Assembly: GCF_010093125.1 (NCBI RefSeq)
Contig: NZ_NMZQ01000021.1
Coordinates: 1 to 64,000, forward strand
Source of the DNA: Veillonella sp. R32
GTDB lineage: Bacteria; Bacillota; Negativicutes; Veillonellales; Veillonellaceae
Reading direction: 5' to 3'
Length of the DNA stretch: 64,000 nt
The notes beneath the pieces were generated by a model. The model was not told where the DNA came from and made no database searches. It saw only the letters and a program-made list of their open reading frames with translations. Shown here piece by piece: positions 49,753-58,592 of this stretch (the first letter of the stretch is position 1; every line of letters begins with the position of its first letter). The position numbers were made by a program, and so were the translations under genes.

Positions 49753-50880
49753 ATGATTGAAATAAAGAATGTTAAAAAACGATATGGTAAAAAAGAAGTA
49801 TTACATGATATTACCTTATCCATTCCTGATGGTGAAATAGTTTCACTAATCGGTGGTAGTGGTTGTGGTAAATCAACTTTGCTCAAAATGATTAATCGCT
49901 TAATCCCCATTACTGGTGGCGATATTTATGTAAATGGCGAAAATGTCCATGATATAGAACCGGTAGCCTTGCGTCGTAAGATTGGCTACGTTATTCAGCA
50001 AACCGGCTTATTCCCGCATATGACAATTCGTAAGAATTTAGAATTAGTTATGAATTTGCACAATATGCCGCAAGAAGGGCGGGCTGAGAAAATTAATGAA
50101 ATGATGGAGTTAGTCGATTTGTCTCGAGATTTATTAGATCGATATCCTATTGAATTATCTGGTGGTCAGCAACAACGTGTAGGGGTAGCCCGTGCACTTA
50201 TCGTAGATCCTGATGTTATTTTAATGGACGAACCATTCTCGGCGATTGACCCGATTACCCGCGTGTCTTTACAAGATGAGCTGCGCAGTTTACAAGAAAC
50301 GTTAAAGAAAACTATCGTATTCGTAACCCATGATATGGACGAAGCGATTAAGATTTCGGACCGTATTTGTTTAATGCGTGAAGGCCATGTGGAGCAATAT
50401 GATACGCCGGAACAGATTTTACGAAATCCAGCAACACCGTATGTAGAAAGCTTCATTGGTAAAAACCGGATTTGGAATTCCCCAGAGTTTATTAAAGCTG
50501 AGGATATTATGATTGATGCTACCAATATTGCCTATCCTGGGGATAGCTTGTTGCGATGCATGAAAAAGATTAAAGATATTCCACAGGATTTCTTGATTGT
50601 TGTTGATCGGGGCACCCGTCGCTTCAGAGGTTTGGTAAATGCTCGTATGATTCGCGAACAAGATAGTTTACAAGGCCCTGTTAGTGACATCATGGCACAG
50701 CCGCAGAAGGTGGCTCATATCGGTGATTCCTTATTGGAAATTGTGGAAACAATTCAAACCTTGCACCGCCCGTATATGCTAGTTTTAGATGATTCGGAAC
50801 GTTTAGCAGGCGTTATTACTCAAAGTAGTTTGATTACCACCTTAGGTAGTCAGTATGTTGACGATGCGGAGGTGGTATAA
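49753..50880 (+). CDS. opuCA: Osmolyte ABC transporter, ATP-binding subunit with CBS domains
   Basis: ATPase of a glycine betaine/carnitine/choline importer, 375 residues. It has Walker A GGSGCGKSTLLK, signature LSGGQQQRVGVARAL, Walker B VILMDEPFSAID, and two C-terminal CBS repeats from about residue 250. In OpuC-type ATPases the CBS domains sense ionic strength or bind c-di-AMP. ATG 49753 has GGGAGG eight bases upstream; the frame is open further upstream through the operator. The transporter permease gene follows with no gap. Confidence 0.92.
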   Translation: MIEIKNVKKRYGKKEVLHDITLSIPDGEIVSLIGGSGCGKSTLLKMINRLIPITGGDIYVNGENVHDIEPVALRRKIGYVIQQTGLFPHMTIRKNLELVMNLHNMPQEGRAEKINEMMELVDLSRDLLDRYPIELSGGQQQRVGVARALIVDPDVILMDEPFSAIDPITRVSLQDELRSLQETLKKTIVFVTHDMDEAIKISDRICLMREGHVEQYDTPEQILRNPATPYVESFIGKNRIWNSPEFIKAEDIMIDATNIAYPGDSLLRCMKKIKDIPQDFLIVVDRGTRRFRGLVNARMIREQDSLQGPVSDIMAQPQKVAHIGDSLLEIVETIQTLHRPYMLVLDDSERLAGVITQSSLITTLGSQYVDDAEVV

Positions 50881-52455
50881 TTGAGTATTTTTAATTATAT
50901 GTTTGAAAATACCGACCAGATTATGCGCTTGTTATTAGAGCATATTCAGTTAACGGCTATTGCCGTAGGCCTAGCCATTATTGTAGGTTTACCCTTGGGG
51001 ATTTTAATTAGTTATGTGAAACCTTTAAATAAACCTGTTATGGGGGCAACCAATTTAATTCAGGCTGTGCCTAGTATGGCTCTATTAGGTTTTGCGATTC
51101 CTTTATTAGGGATTGGTACCTTGCCGTCAGTTATTGTAGTATTCCTATACTCGCTGTTACCAATCGTAAAGAATACTTACATTGGTATTAGCCAGATTTC
51201 ACCAGGGACGATTGAAGCGGCTCGAGGAATTGGTTTGACCCGTCAGCAAATTTTATGGAAAGTACAGTTGCCGTTGACGTTGCCTATGTTAATGGCTGGT
51301 GTTCGTATTTCTGCCGTAACAGCAGTCGGTCTTATGACAATTGCGGCCTTTATCGGAGCTGGTGGTTTAGGTTTCTTAGTGTTTAGTGGTATTAGTTCCG
51401 TCAATAATGGTATGATTTTGGCCGGAGCGATTCCAGCCTGTATTTTGGCCTTAGTTATTGACTGGGTATTATCACAAGTAGAATCGTTGGTAACGCCTGT
51501 AAGTTTACAGTCAGAATTATTAAAAACAAGAGCTACTCTGACAGTGAAACGTCGCCGTCAAAAGTGGAGCGTTGGTATCGTTATAGCCTTGTTAGTCGTT
51601 ATGTTTGGTAACAATGTATACAGTAGTTTTGTCAAAGATCCAAATACTATTCGCATTGGTAGTAAGCAGTTTACTGAGCAGTTAGTGCTTGGTAATATGC
51701 TATCCGAAATGATTCAAAAAAATACGGATATTAAAGTAGAAAGTCATCTTGGGGCTGGTGGTACGCAGGTGTTATTTAATGCTATGGAAAAAGGCGATAT
51801 TGATGCCTATATTGACTATACCGGTACAGCCTATGTAGATATTTTGAAACATGATCCTATTAATGATGCAGAGCAAGTATATAATACGTCTAAGCAAGAA
51901 TTAGCGGATAAACATAAGATTGCATTGTTGACGGCGGCCCCATTTAGTAATACGTATACCTTAGCAGTAGATCCTAAAATAGCCCAAGAATATAATTTGC
52001 ATACTATGAGTGATTTGAGCCAAGTTGCTAGCTCTTTGAATGCAGGGACTACGCTTGAGTTCTTAAATCGTCAAGATGGTTTACTAGGGGTACAAAAAGA
52101 ATATGGTTTTACCTTTAAAGATGCTAAAGGGATTGACGGCGCTACTCGTTATGTAGCGTTAGCTAGTGGTGATGTGCAGGTTGTAGATGCATTTTCTACG
52201 GATGGTTTGTTGAAAAAGTATAACTTAACGGTACTAGAGGATGACAAAGGGGTATTCCCGCCATATTATGGTGTACCTTTAGTTCGTGAAGAAACATTAG
52301 AAGCCCATCCTGAGTTAAAAGACGTCATTGATCGTATGATGGCAACCTTAGATACAGAGACTATGCGTGAGTTGAATTATCAAGTAGACGTAGAGCATAA
52401 GAACCCTAAAGAAGTAGCACATACCTTCTTAGTATCTAAAGGTTTAATTAAATAA
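50881..52455 (+). CDS. opuCBC: Osmolyte ABC transporter, fused permease and substrate-binding protein
   Basis: A 524-residue fusion. Residues 1-225 form the permease with the EAARGIGLTRQQILWKVQLPLTLPML coupling loop, and a further span at 230-245 tethers the binding domain outside. Residues about 250-524 are an OpuAC/ProX-type binding protein (TIRIGSKQFTEQLVLGNMLSEMI, YIDYTGTAYVDIL). The symbol is descriptive. The start is TTG at 50881, abutting the opuCA stop with GAGGTGG upstream. With OpuCA this makes a complete transporter. Confidence 0.9.
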   Translation: MSIFNYMFENTDQIMRLLLEHIQLTAIAVGLAIIVGLPLGILISYVKPLNKPVMGATNLIQAVPSMALLGFAIPLLGIGTLPSVIVVFLYSLLPIVKNTYIGISQISPGTIEAARGIGLTRQQILWKVQLPLTLPMLMAGVRISAVTAVGLMTIAAFIGAGGLGFLVFSGISSVNNGMILAGAIPACILALVIDWVLSQVESLVTPVSLQSELLKTRATLTVKRRRQKWSVGIVIALLVVMFGNNVYSSFVKDPNTIRIGSKQFTEQLVLGNMLSEMIQKNTDIKVESHLGAGGTQVLFNAMEKGDIDAYIDYTGTAYVDILKHDPINDAEQVYNTSKQELADKHKIALLTAAPFSNTYTLAVDPKIAQEYNLHTMSDLSQVASSLNAGTTLEFLNRQDGLLGVQKEYGFTFKDAKGIDGATRYVALASGDVQVVDAFSTDGLLKKYNLTVLEDDKGVFPPYYGVPLVREETLEAHPELKDVIDRMMATLDTETMRELNYQVDVEHKNPKEVAHTFLVSKGLIK

Positions 52456-52541
52456 CATAATAGTATATAAGTAGAATGATTCAGTTAAAATCGAGTTGAT
52501 TGAATCTGAAATCAGTAAAACTACAGATAATAGCAATATTG

Positions 52542-52577
52542 ATGGCGATAAGATACAAATATCTTATCGCCATTTTT
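52542..52577 (+). terminator. Intrinsic terminator after the osmolyte transporter
   Basis: A perfect 13-bp stem ATGGCGATAAGAT/ATCTTATCGCCAT with loop ACAAAT and TTTTT. Confidence 0.88.
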
Positions 52578-52643
52578 CATAGTTTGCATAATAGATTTTC
52601 GAATTTAGATTGATTTTTTCGTTGTATAGTGTATGATAAATAC

Positions 52644-52661
52644 ATAATCAATATAGATTAT
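52644..52661. promoter_or_regulatory. Inverted repeat ATAATC-N6-GATTAT upstream of ahpC
   Basis: Six-bp perfect arms just downstream of a TATGAT -10-like box (52632). It resembles a peroxide-regulator (PerR/Fur-type) site in composition, but does not match the PerR consensus exactly. Confidence 0.4.
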
Positions 52662-52740
52662 TTGTTGTTAATATCTATCAATTAAAATGACTAGTTGGTA
52701 GCTTATGATGGTATAGTAACTAATAAGGAGTGACACACAG

Positions 52741-53304
52741 ATGGCAATTATCGGTAAAGAACTTCCAGAATTTTCCTTACAAGGTTTTAGAAATCCAGAT
52801 GTAGTAACCGTAACTAAAGCAGACGTAGTTGGTAAATGGAGCGTATTCGTATTCTATCCAGCTGACTTCACGTTTGTATGTCCTACAGAACTTGAAGATT
52901 TACAGTCTCATTACGCAGAATTACAGGAAATGGGCGTAGAAGTATTCTCCGTGTCCGTTGACTCTGAATTCGTACATAAAGCATGGGCTGACGCTTCGCC
53001 TAACATCGCTAAAATTCAGTACACTATGTTAGCTGATCAGAAACATGAATTAGCTGATTTCTTTGAAACTTTCTCTGAAGCAGAAGGCCGCGCTTACCGT
53101 GGTTCCTTCGTAGTTAATCCAGAAGGTAAAGTAGAAACTGCTGAAATTCACAACATGGGGATTGGCCGCTCTGCTGACGAATTAGTTCGTAAAGTACAGG
53201 CTGCTCAGTTTGTAGCTAAACATGGTGATCAGGTTTGCCCAGCTAAATGGAAACCAGGTGCTGATACCTTGAAACCAGGTTTGGACTTAGTAGGTAAATT
53301 ATAA
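52741..53304 (+). CDS. ahpC: Peroxiredoxin AhpC
   Basis: A typical 2-Cys peroxidase of 187 residues that reduces hydrogen peroxide and organic peroxides. The peroxidatic cysteine is in FYPADFTFVCPTELEDL and the resolving cysteine in QVCPAKWKPG near the C-terminus. The codon use is that of a highly expressed gene. AAGGAG lies 11 nt before the ATG. No AhpF-type reductase gene is adjacent. Confidence 0.95.
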   Translation: MAIIGKELPEFSLQGFRNPDVVTVTKADVVGKWSVFVFYPADFTFVCPTELEDLQSHYAELQEMGVEVFSVSVDSEFVHKAWADASPNIAKIQYTMLADQKHELADFFETFSEAEGRAYRGSFVVNPEGKVETAEIHNMGIGRSADELVRKVQAAQFVAKHGDQVCPAKWKPGADTLKPGLDLVGKL

Positions 53305-53378
53305 TTTAAATAAGCTATTAGTGCGTCCCTCCCCCTTTGCACTAGTAGCTGTCATAGATTAGTTTAATCCCTTTTCCT

Positions 53379-53420
53379 CAAAAACCGGCGGTGCGAGAGA
53401 TTCTCGACCGCTGGTTTTTT
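53379..53420 (+). terminator. Intrinsic terminator after ahpC
   Basis: AAAACCGGCGGT with inner CGAGAG pairs with CTCG and ACCGCTGGTTTT, followed by TT. The remaining sequence to 53675 is AT-rich, holds a TATAAT near 53612 for the next gene, and no other feature I can support. Confidence 0.8.
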
Positions 53421-53675
53421 CTACCCAAAATTTCACAGATTGTAGAGCGACGAATAATATATTGCGATATTTAAAATTTTAATAAATGTATTCGTAAAAG
53501 GCAATAAAACTTGATTGAATAGGTGTTTACAACTTAGAATTTTTATTCATGATTATTATCGAAAACTTGGTGGATTGAAATTATTAGATTTATTGGGCGA
53601 TATAGTATATAATATATAGCATAGAATAAGGTTAAAGGAATGAAAGGCTAGGGTTAAGTAAAAGGAGTATTGGGT

Positions 53676-54011
53676 ATGGAAGTATCATACGAGAGATTGG
53701 CGAGTATTTTTAAGGCGTTAAGTGATGAGACTAGATTACATATAATCGACATGTTGTCATGTAATGAATTATGTGCTTGCGACATTTTAGCAAGTTTTAA
53801 TCTGTCTCAATCCACGTTGAGCTATCATATGAAAATTCTCATTGATGCTGGAGTTGTAAATTCACAGCGTAATGGTCTTTGGACGCGGTATTCAATTAAT
53901 GAAACTACGTTTGATGAGCTAGTAAAAATTTTGCCTGAATTGTATAAAACTAAAGATGAATGTATTTGTGCTCAGATTAAATACTGTCGCTTAGAAGATA
54001 AGCCAGAATAA
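53676..54011 (+). CDS. ArsR family metal-type transcriptional regulator
   Basis: A 111-residue winged-helix repressor. The core reads LASIFKALSDETRLHIIDMLSCNELCACDILASFNLSQSTLSYHMKILIDAGVV. In ArsR the helix before the recognition helix holds three cysteines; here only the CxC of ELCAC is present. The C-terminus supplies three more (ECICAQIKYC). The metal or ligand is therefore uncertain. ATG 53676 follows AAAGGAG by nine bases; TTG two codons earlier is too close. dinB starts 11 nt after the stop. Confidence 0.85.
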   Translation: MEVSYERLASIFKALSDETRLHIIDMLSCNELCACDILASFNLSQSTLSYHMKILIDAGVVNSQRNGLWTRYSINETTFDELVKILPELYKTKDECICAQIKYCRLEDKPE

Positions 54012-54022
54012 TAGGAGTAACT

Positions 54023-55219
54023 ATGAGACGTTGGATTATGCATGTGGATATGGATGCGTTTTATGCATCGGTGGAACAACGTGATAATCCTGAGTATAGA
54101 GGCCGCCCGGTAATCGTTGGCGGCCTTTCTTCGCGTGGTGTGGTAGCAACGGCTTCCTATGAAGCGCGTAAGCTGGGGGTTCACTCGGCCATGAGCATTG
54201 TAAAGGCGAAAGAACTATGCCCAGATGGTATTTATCTACGGCCACGTTTTGCGGTATATCACGACATTTCCGAACAAGTCCATGAAATTATGCACCGTTA
54301 TACGCCCTATATTGAGCCCTTATCCCTAGACGAAGCCTTTTTAGATGTAACGGGACTCCACGGTCGTTTTACGGGGCCCTATGCGTTAGGTAAAGCGATT
54401 AAAGAAGACATTTGGGAAGCCACTGGCTTAGTAGCCTCTGTGGGGGTGGCGCCCAATAAATATTTGGCTAAGTTGGCTTCTGACATTAAAAAGCCCAATG
54501 GCCTTGTGGTGGTGCCTTATGGTAAAGAGGCGGAATTTGTAGCTCCTTTACCAGTCAAACGCTTGTGGGGCGTTGGCAAGCAAATGACGAAACGCTTACA
54601 AGAGGCTGGTTTTTATAAAATTGGTCAATTAGCAGCCTTGCCGGATGAACGGGCATTAAAATCAATTGCTGGTAATCAAGCAAAACGTTTATATGATATG
54701 GCGCGGGGTATTGATGAGCGGCCCGTTGAATATGAGCGACAAGTTCATTCCATTGGCAATGAGTTGACCTATGAAGAAGATTTAATAGATCCGCAATTAA
54801 TCGACCAAGAATGGTATTTTTTTGCTCATAAAGTAGCTAAGCGTTTACGGCAACAAAATTTAAAGGGCCGTACTATTGCGATTAAGGTTCGTTTCAACGA
54901 TTTTGAAACGCTGAGTCGTCAAAAACGGATTGAAGTGCCCACAGATAATGAAGAAACACTGTACCGAGTAGGTATGATGTTGTATAATAAACTCAATATA
55001 AATAAACCAATTCGCTTATTAGGTCTTACTGTCAGTGATTTTGCTGGAGCATTGGGGCAGACATCTCTATTTGAGGAGGAGACGTTTCAGGAAGATCTAG
55101 CAAGAGCGATGGATGGGCTGGAAGCGAAATTTGGTGAAGGTATTGTTATGAAGGGGGCCCTTTGGCAACGGGCAACCCAACAAAAGAGAGAGGAAGAGAA
55201 TCACAATGAAACATTTTAA
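54023..55219 (+). CDS. dinB: DNA polymerase IV
   Basis: Y-family translesion polymerase, 398 residues. The catalytic motifs are HVDMDAFYASVEQ and LSLDEAFLDVTG, and the helix-hairpin-helix VKRLWGVGKQMTKRLQEAGF follows. The little-finger domain is complete, but the C-terminus lacks an obvious beta-clamp motif apart from QTSLFEE, which may serve. TAGGAG precedes the ATG. It overlaps larA by 14 nt. Confidence 0.94.
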   Translation: MRRWIMHVDMDAFYASVEQRDNPEYRGRPVIVGGLSSRGVVATASYEARKLGVHSAMSIVKAKELCPDGIYLRPRFAVYHDISEQVHEIMHRYTPYIEPLSLDEAFLDVTGLHGRFTGPYALGKAIKEDIWEATGLVASVGVAPNKYLAKLASDIKKPNGLVVVPYGKEAEFVAPLPVKRLWGVGKQMTKRLQEAGFYKIGQLAALPDERALKSIAGNQAKRLYDMARGIDERPVEYERQVHSIGNELTYEEDLIDPQLIDQEWYFFAHKVAKRLRQQNLKGRTIAIKVRFNDFETLSRQKRIEVPTDNEETLYRVGMMLYNKLNINKPIRLLGLTVSDFAGALGQTSLFEEETFQEDLARAMDGLEAKFGEGIVMKGALWQRATQQKREEENHNETF

Positions 55220-56501
55220 ACTGAAATATGGCCGCGGCTATGTAGAATTTGATTTACCCACCCAAGAGGTGTTGAATGTAGTAGAAGGGGCTGAATATCC
55301 TGCTCTTGATGACATGAGCAGTGCGCTTGTAGAAGCATTGAATAATCCAACGGGGACAGCGCCTTTGAAGGATATTGTACAACCTAATGAATCCGTTTGT
55401 ATTGTAGTGTCTGACATTACCCGTGCTTGGATTGGCTATCATGCGTTTTTACCAACTTTGTTAAATTACTTAAATGAAGCAGGTGTGCCTGATGATAAGA
55501 TTTTCCTTTTAATTGCCTATGGCGCCCATCGCTTACAAAGTGAAGCAGAATCGCGCGCTGAGTTTGGCGATGAAGTGGTAAATCGCGTACGCATTGAACA
55601 TAGTAGTGGCATTAATCCAGATAGTAAATTCCGTCATCTAGGCGAAACTTCTCACGGCGTACCTATTGAAGTCAATGAATTAGCTTTAGATGCAGACCGT
55701 TTGATTTTGACAGGTGGCATTGTGTATCATTTGATGGCTGGTTTCGGTGGTGGTCGTAAGGCTATTTTGCCAGGGATTTCCTCTTATCAAACGATTCAAA
55801 AGAATCATTGCTTATGCTTGCTAGATAATGTAGGGGATGGCACCAATCCAGATATTGTAAGTGGTAATATTTCTCATAATATTATGCATGATGATCAGAT
55901 GGAACATGGCCGTGCTGTAGAAGCTGATTTCTTAATTAATAGCGTAGCTAATACGGAAGGTAAAGTGGCTAAATTTGTTTGTGGTCATTGGGAAGATGCT
56001 TGGCTTGAAGGCACTAAGCTTGTTGAAACGATTTATGGTGTTGAAATTAGTGGCCTAGCAGATTGCGTTATTGCTACATCGGGTGGTTATCCCAAAGATA
56101 TTAACTTATATCAAGGCGTTAAGACCCAAGTGAATGCGGTCAGTGCTTGTAAACCAGGCGGGGTGGTTATCCTCTTAATGGAATTGGATGATATTAATGA
56201 ACCTGGTGAATTTATTGATTGGTTTGAAACTTGCGATTTGCGCGAACGGGAAATTAAATTGCGTAATGGTTTTACCGTACCAGGCTTTATTTCCTTACAT
56301 TTAGGGGAAGATTTCAAAAAATATCGCCATATTTTAGTAACAAAACCTGAAAATAAACCAACTTGTGATCGAGTTGGCATTGATGTAGTAACGTCGATTG
56401 ATGAAGCATTGGCACATGCGGCTAAGATTTTAGGCCGTGAAGATTACACTGTTAACGTAATGCCGTTAGCAAGTAATACGGTACCTATGTTGAAAAAATA
56501 G
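55206..56501 (+). CDS. larA: Nickel-dependent lactate racemase
   Basis: Interconverts D- and L-lactate using a nickel-pincer nucleotide. The 431 residues show VSDITRAWIGYHAFLP, GAHRLQSEAE (catalytic His), TSHGVPIEVNELALDADRLILTGGIVYHLMAGFGGGRKAILPGISSYQTIQKNH with the pincer-attachment lysine in GGRKAILPG. The genes that build the cofactor (larB, larC, larE) are not in this window. Lactate racemisation would let the cell use both isomers. It could also act on another 2-hydroxy acid. Confidence 0.88.
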   Translation: MKHFKLKYGRGYVEFDLPTQEVLNVVEGAEYPALDDMSSALVEALNNPTGTAPLKDIVQPNESVCIVVSDITRAWIGYHAFLPTLLNYLNEAGVPDDKIFLLIAYGAHRLQSEAESRAEFGDEVVNRVRIEHSSGINPDSKFRHLGETSHGVPIEVNELALDADRLILTGGIVYHLMAGFGGGRKAILPGISSYQTIQKNHCLCLLDNVGDGTNPDIVSGNISHNIMHDDQMEHGRAVEADFLINSVANTEGKVAKFVCGHWEDAWLEGTKLVETIYGVEISGLADCVIATSGGYPKDINLYQGVKTQVNAVSACKPGGVVILLMELDDINEPGEFIDWFETCDLREREIKLRNGFTVPGFISLHLGEDFKKYRHILVTKPENKPTCDRVGIDVVTSIDEALAHAAKILGREDYTVNVMPLASNTVPMLKK

Positions 56502-56580
56502 AAATGGTAAGTGGTAGTCGTTTTTAGCAGAAGTAACACGAGTTAGCACGATTTTCTTGTAAAAGATAGGAGCTGGGAAT

Positions 56581-58146
56581 ATGCATAATCGTCATGGCAT
56601 TATTGGTAAGTCCGTTATTGATTCCGTTCGTCGTTCGTTGCAGAATAAGTATGCTGAAGATCGTCACATTCAACAGATGATTGAGGAGTTGGATGCAGCC
56701 GATGATTTGACGTATGAAGAATTACATATTACAAAGCAAGCCTATGAAGAAGTGAAATCCCGCTTATTTTACACGGCTTTATTGGACAGTTTGTGGCAAG
56801 AAATTAGTGAAACCCAAGATTTATTAGCTCAACTTCATGTGTATGATTCCTTAGAAGAAGAGTTTCAGAGTCAAGGGGATGAATTAACTAAGGAAGAGCT
56901 TACCATAGATCAAGTGGATTTAGCAGATGTGGATGTAACGGAACGGCCTTTAGCGGTTCGTCAAACCAGTGCGGTGGCAGAACGGCAAGCGGGCACTGTA
57001 GCAGCTCGACAAGAGGGCACAATAGCTGCTCGGCAAGAGGGGGCGGTAGTAGCACGTTCTGAAGGTGTAGTAGTAAGTTCTGTCAACTCTGAGGCGAATG
57101 AAACAAATCCTAATTTAACGAGCTCTAAATCGGCTACTACGGGCGTAACGGCTTCGAGAGCGGTGCTTGATACGGAAGTACCTTGGGCACCTCTTACTCA
57201 AGGTCAAGCGGAAGCTAACGATTTGGCAGTAGAAAATACTGCTGTAGGTACGAAGGCGGTTCTTAATGCTAAAGCGGCTACAGCAAGCTCTGTTGCTGAT
57301 TCTGAGGAAGCTGATGATGAAGCGGTAGCTACTGACGAAACATCGGATGTAACAGCCTTTAAGAGTGCTAAAGAAGACAAAAAAAGTAAGGCTCATAAAA
57401 CGAAGGCTAAAGAAGATGTCTATGATGATAGGGACGCTAATGAGTTTCCTACCGGTGAAATCTTTTTACAAGATATTTTCAATATGTTAAGCAAGGGATT
57501 GCCTCAAGGGGAAGCAGGGCAACTTACCATAGACGATCTTATGCAACATACGGAATGGAAAGAGTTTAAAAAACTAGCGAAACAAGCGAAAAAATCCATT
57601 AAAAAAGCACAAAAAACAGCTAAAAAAGAAGCAAAAAAATTAGCGAAAGATACTAAGAAGGAAACGAAGAAAGCTTTAAAAAAAGCAAAGCGGGCTAAAC
57701 AAGATGTAGAGTTGCTCAGCGAGTCTTGGTATCAAGACTTTGAAGCCACTAGTGAAGAATTAGCCAAAGAAGCTAAGGGAAAAACAAAAAAAGCTAAAGG
57801 CAAGGCTTGTGAAACGCTAGAGGCTACGAGAGATAAAGCTACGGAAGTAGCCAACAAAGTGGATCAGCAAAAGCAGGAGCTAGTAGCAAAAGCCACTGAA
57901 GTTAGTTCACAAGCAAAAGAAAAAGGGCATGAAGTAACAGCCAAAGCGAAAGATAAGGCTAGTGAAGTGAAGGAGCAAGCAAAAGATAAAGCTAGCGATG
58001 TAGTGGAACAAGCTAAAGCAACGGTACAAACAGTTACTGAAAAGGCTAGTGATGTGAAAGAAACTATGCAAGATTTAGGCCGTTCAGCGGTTCTTCAAGT
58101 ACTAGATATTGTAGAAGCAGCGATTCAAAAAAAGCCAAAAAAGTAG
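56581..58146 (+). CDS. Lys/Ala-rich repetitive protein of unknown function
   Basis: A 521-residue protein with no membrane span or signal peptide. Residues 1-120 are acidic and helical. Residues 124-163 are five 8-residue repeats of the type VAARQEGT. Residues 165-285 are low complexity. Residues 287-330 (NEFPTGEIFLQDIFNMLSKG and on) look folded. Residues 331-375 are a lysine-rich helix. Residues 410-500 are LEA- or histone H1-like repeats (KAKDKASEVKEQAKDKASD). This suggests nucleic-acid binding or desiccation/stress protection, but I do not recognise a family. Two A-AAA-AAG heptamers precede its stop. GGAG lies about eight bases before the ATG. Confidence 0.75.
   Translation: MHNRHGIIGKSVIDSVRRSLQNKYAEDRHIQQMIEELDAADDLTYEELHITKQAYEEVKSRLFYTALLDSLWQEISETQDLLAQLHVYDSLEEEFQSQGDELTKEELTIDQVDLADVDVTERPLAVRQTSAVAERQAGTVAARQEGTIAARQEGAVVARSEGVVVSSVNSEANETNPNLTSSKSATTGVTASRAVLDTEVPWAPLTQGQAEANDLAVENTAVGTKAVLNAKAATASSVADSEEADDEAVATDETSDVTAFKSAKEDKKSKAHKTKAKEDVYDDRDANEFPTGEIFLQDIFNMLSKGLPQGEAGQLTIDDLMQHTEWKEFKKLAKQAKKSIKKAQKTAKKEAKKLAKDTKKETKKALKKAKRAKQDVELLSESWYQDFEATSEELAKEAKGKTKKAKGKACETLEATRDKATEVANKVDQQKQELVAKATEVSSQAKEKGHEVTAKAKDKASEVKEQAKDKASDVVEQAKATVQTVTEKASDVKETMQDLGRSAVLQVLDIVEAAIQKKPKK
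58128..58143 (+). promoter_or_regulatory. Tandem -1 frameshift slippery heptamers
   Basis: A-AAA-AAG occurs in the correct zero frame at 58128-58134 and again at 58137-58143, directly before the TAG at 58144. The -1 frame is open for 56 codons from here. A short imperfect hairpin (GTGCAC.../GGTGGCAC) follows at 58146. Confidence 0.5.
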
Positions 58147-58313
58147 TGCACCTTGGTGGCACTAATCCTAAAATAGCTGAGTCAGCCAAGGTAGTTAAGA
58201 GAACATCTTTAACGGATGAGAAGGGGCGCTGTCAAGTTTGTAGTAATCGTTGTAAACCGGTACGAACAAATTGTAAAAAGCGGCAACGAGCCTTAGCCAA
58301 ACAAGGCTATTAA
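58146..58313 (+). CDS. Small basic cysteine-rich frame (55 codons), separate gene or frameshift tail
   Basis: GTG at 58146 overlaps the previous stop (TAGTG) and opens a 55-residue frame that ends at TAA 58313. It is basic and contains RCQVCSNRCKPVRTNCKK, a C-x2-C-x3-C-x6-C pattern that could bind zinc, ending ALAKQGY. It has no ribosome site of its own, so it is made either by termination-reinitiation or by -1 frameshifting into a 577-residue fusion. A single-base deletion that broke one gene is the third possibility. Confidence 0.55.
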   Translation: MHLGGTNPKIAESAKVVKRTSLTDEKGRCQVCSNRCKPVRTNCKKRQRALAKQGY

Positions 58314-58430
58314 TCCTATAAGGCGGAATATGTAAGTCTTAGTTGTGAAGTGGTTCAGTTTTGGCCTATAATCGTCTGTTTTACTATTTTGTCTTATAAC
58401 CTTTTGATAAAAGTTATATACAGATACTTA

Positions 58431-58466
58431 AAGCTCCGTTCAGGATTTAGGCTGAACGGAGCTTTT
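58431..58466 (+). terminator. Intrinsic terminator
   Basis: AAGCTCCGTTCA and TGAACGGAGCTT form a 12-bp perfect stem followed by TT, ending the repetitive-protein unit. Confidence 0.85.
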
Positions 58467-58534
58467 GTTGTGCTAATTATATTTGATTGTTAGTTTCTTA
58501 ATGTATTAGTTAAGGCGTTAGCTAGTTTAGAAAG

Positions 58535-58585
58535 TTGGTTAGCTAGTTGGTTAGCTAGTTTAGGAAGTTGCTTACTTCCTAAACT
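58535..58585. repeat. 12-bp direct repeat joined to a perfect hairpin
   Basis: TTGGTTAGCTAG occurs twice in tandem (58535-58558). It runs into a 12-bp inverted repeat AGTTTAGGAAGT/ACTTCCTAAACT (58557-58568 with 58574-58585). The hairpin may terminate lysR on the minus strand. Otherwise 58314-58636 holds no gene. Confidence 0.6.
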
Positions 58586-58592
58586 CCTAAAA

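Noticed and set aside
53548-53577. Short frame starting ATGATTATTATC before the ArsR gene
   Set aside because: Nine codons, no ribosome site, no terminator structure after it.
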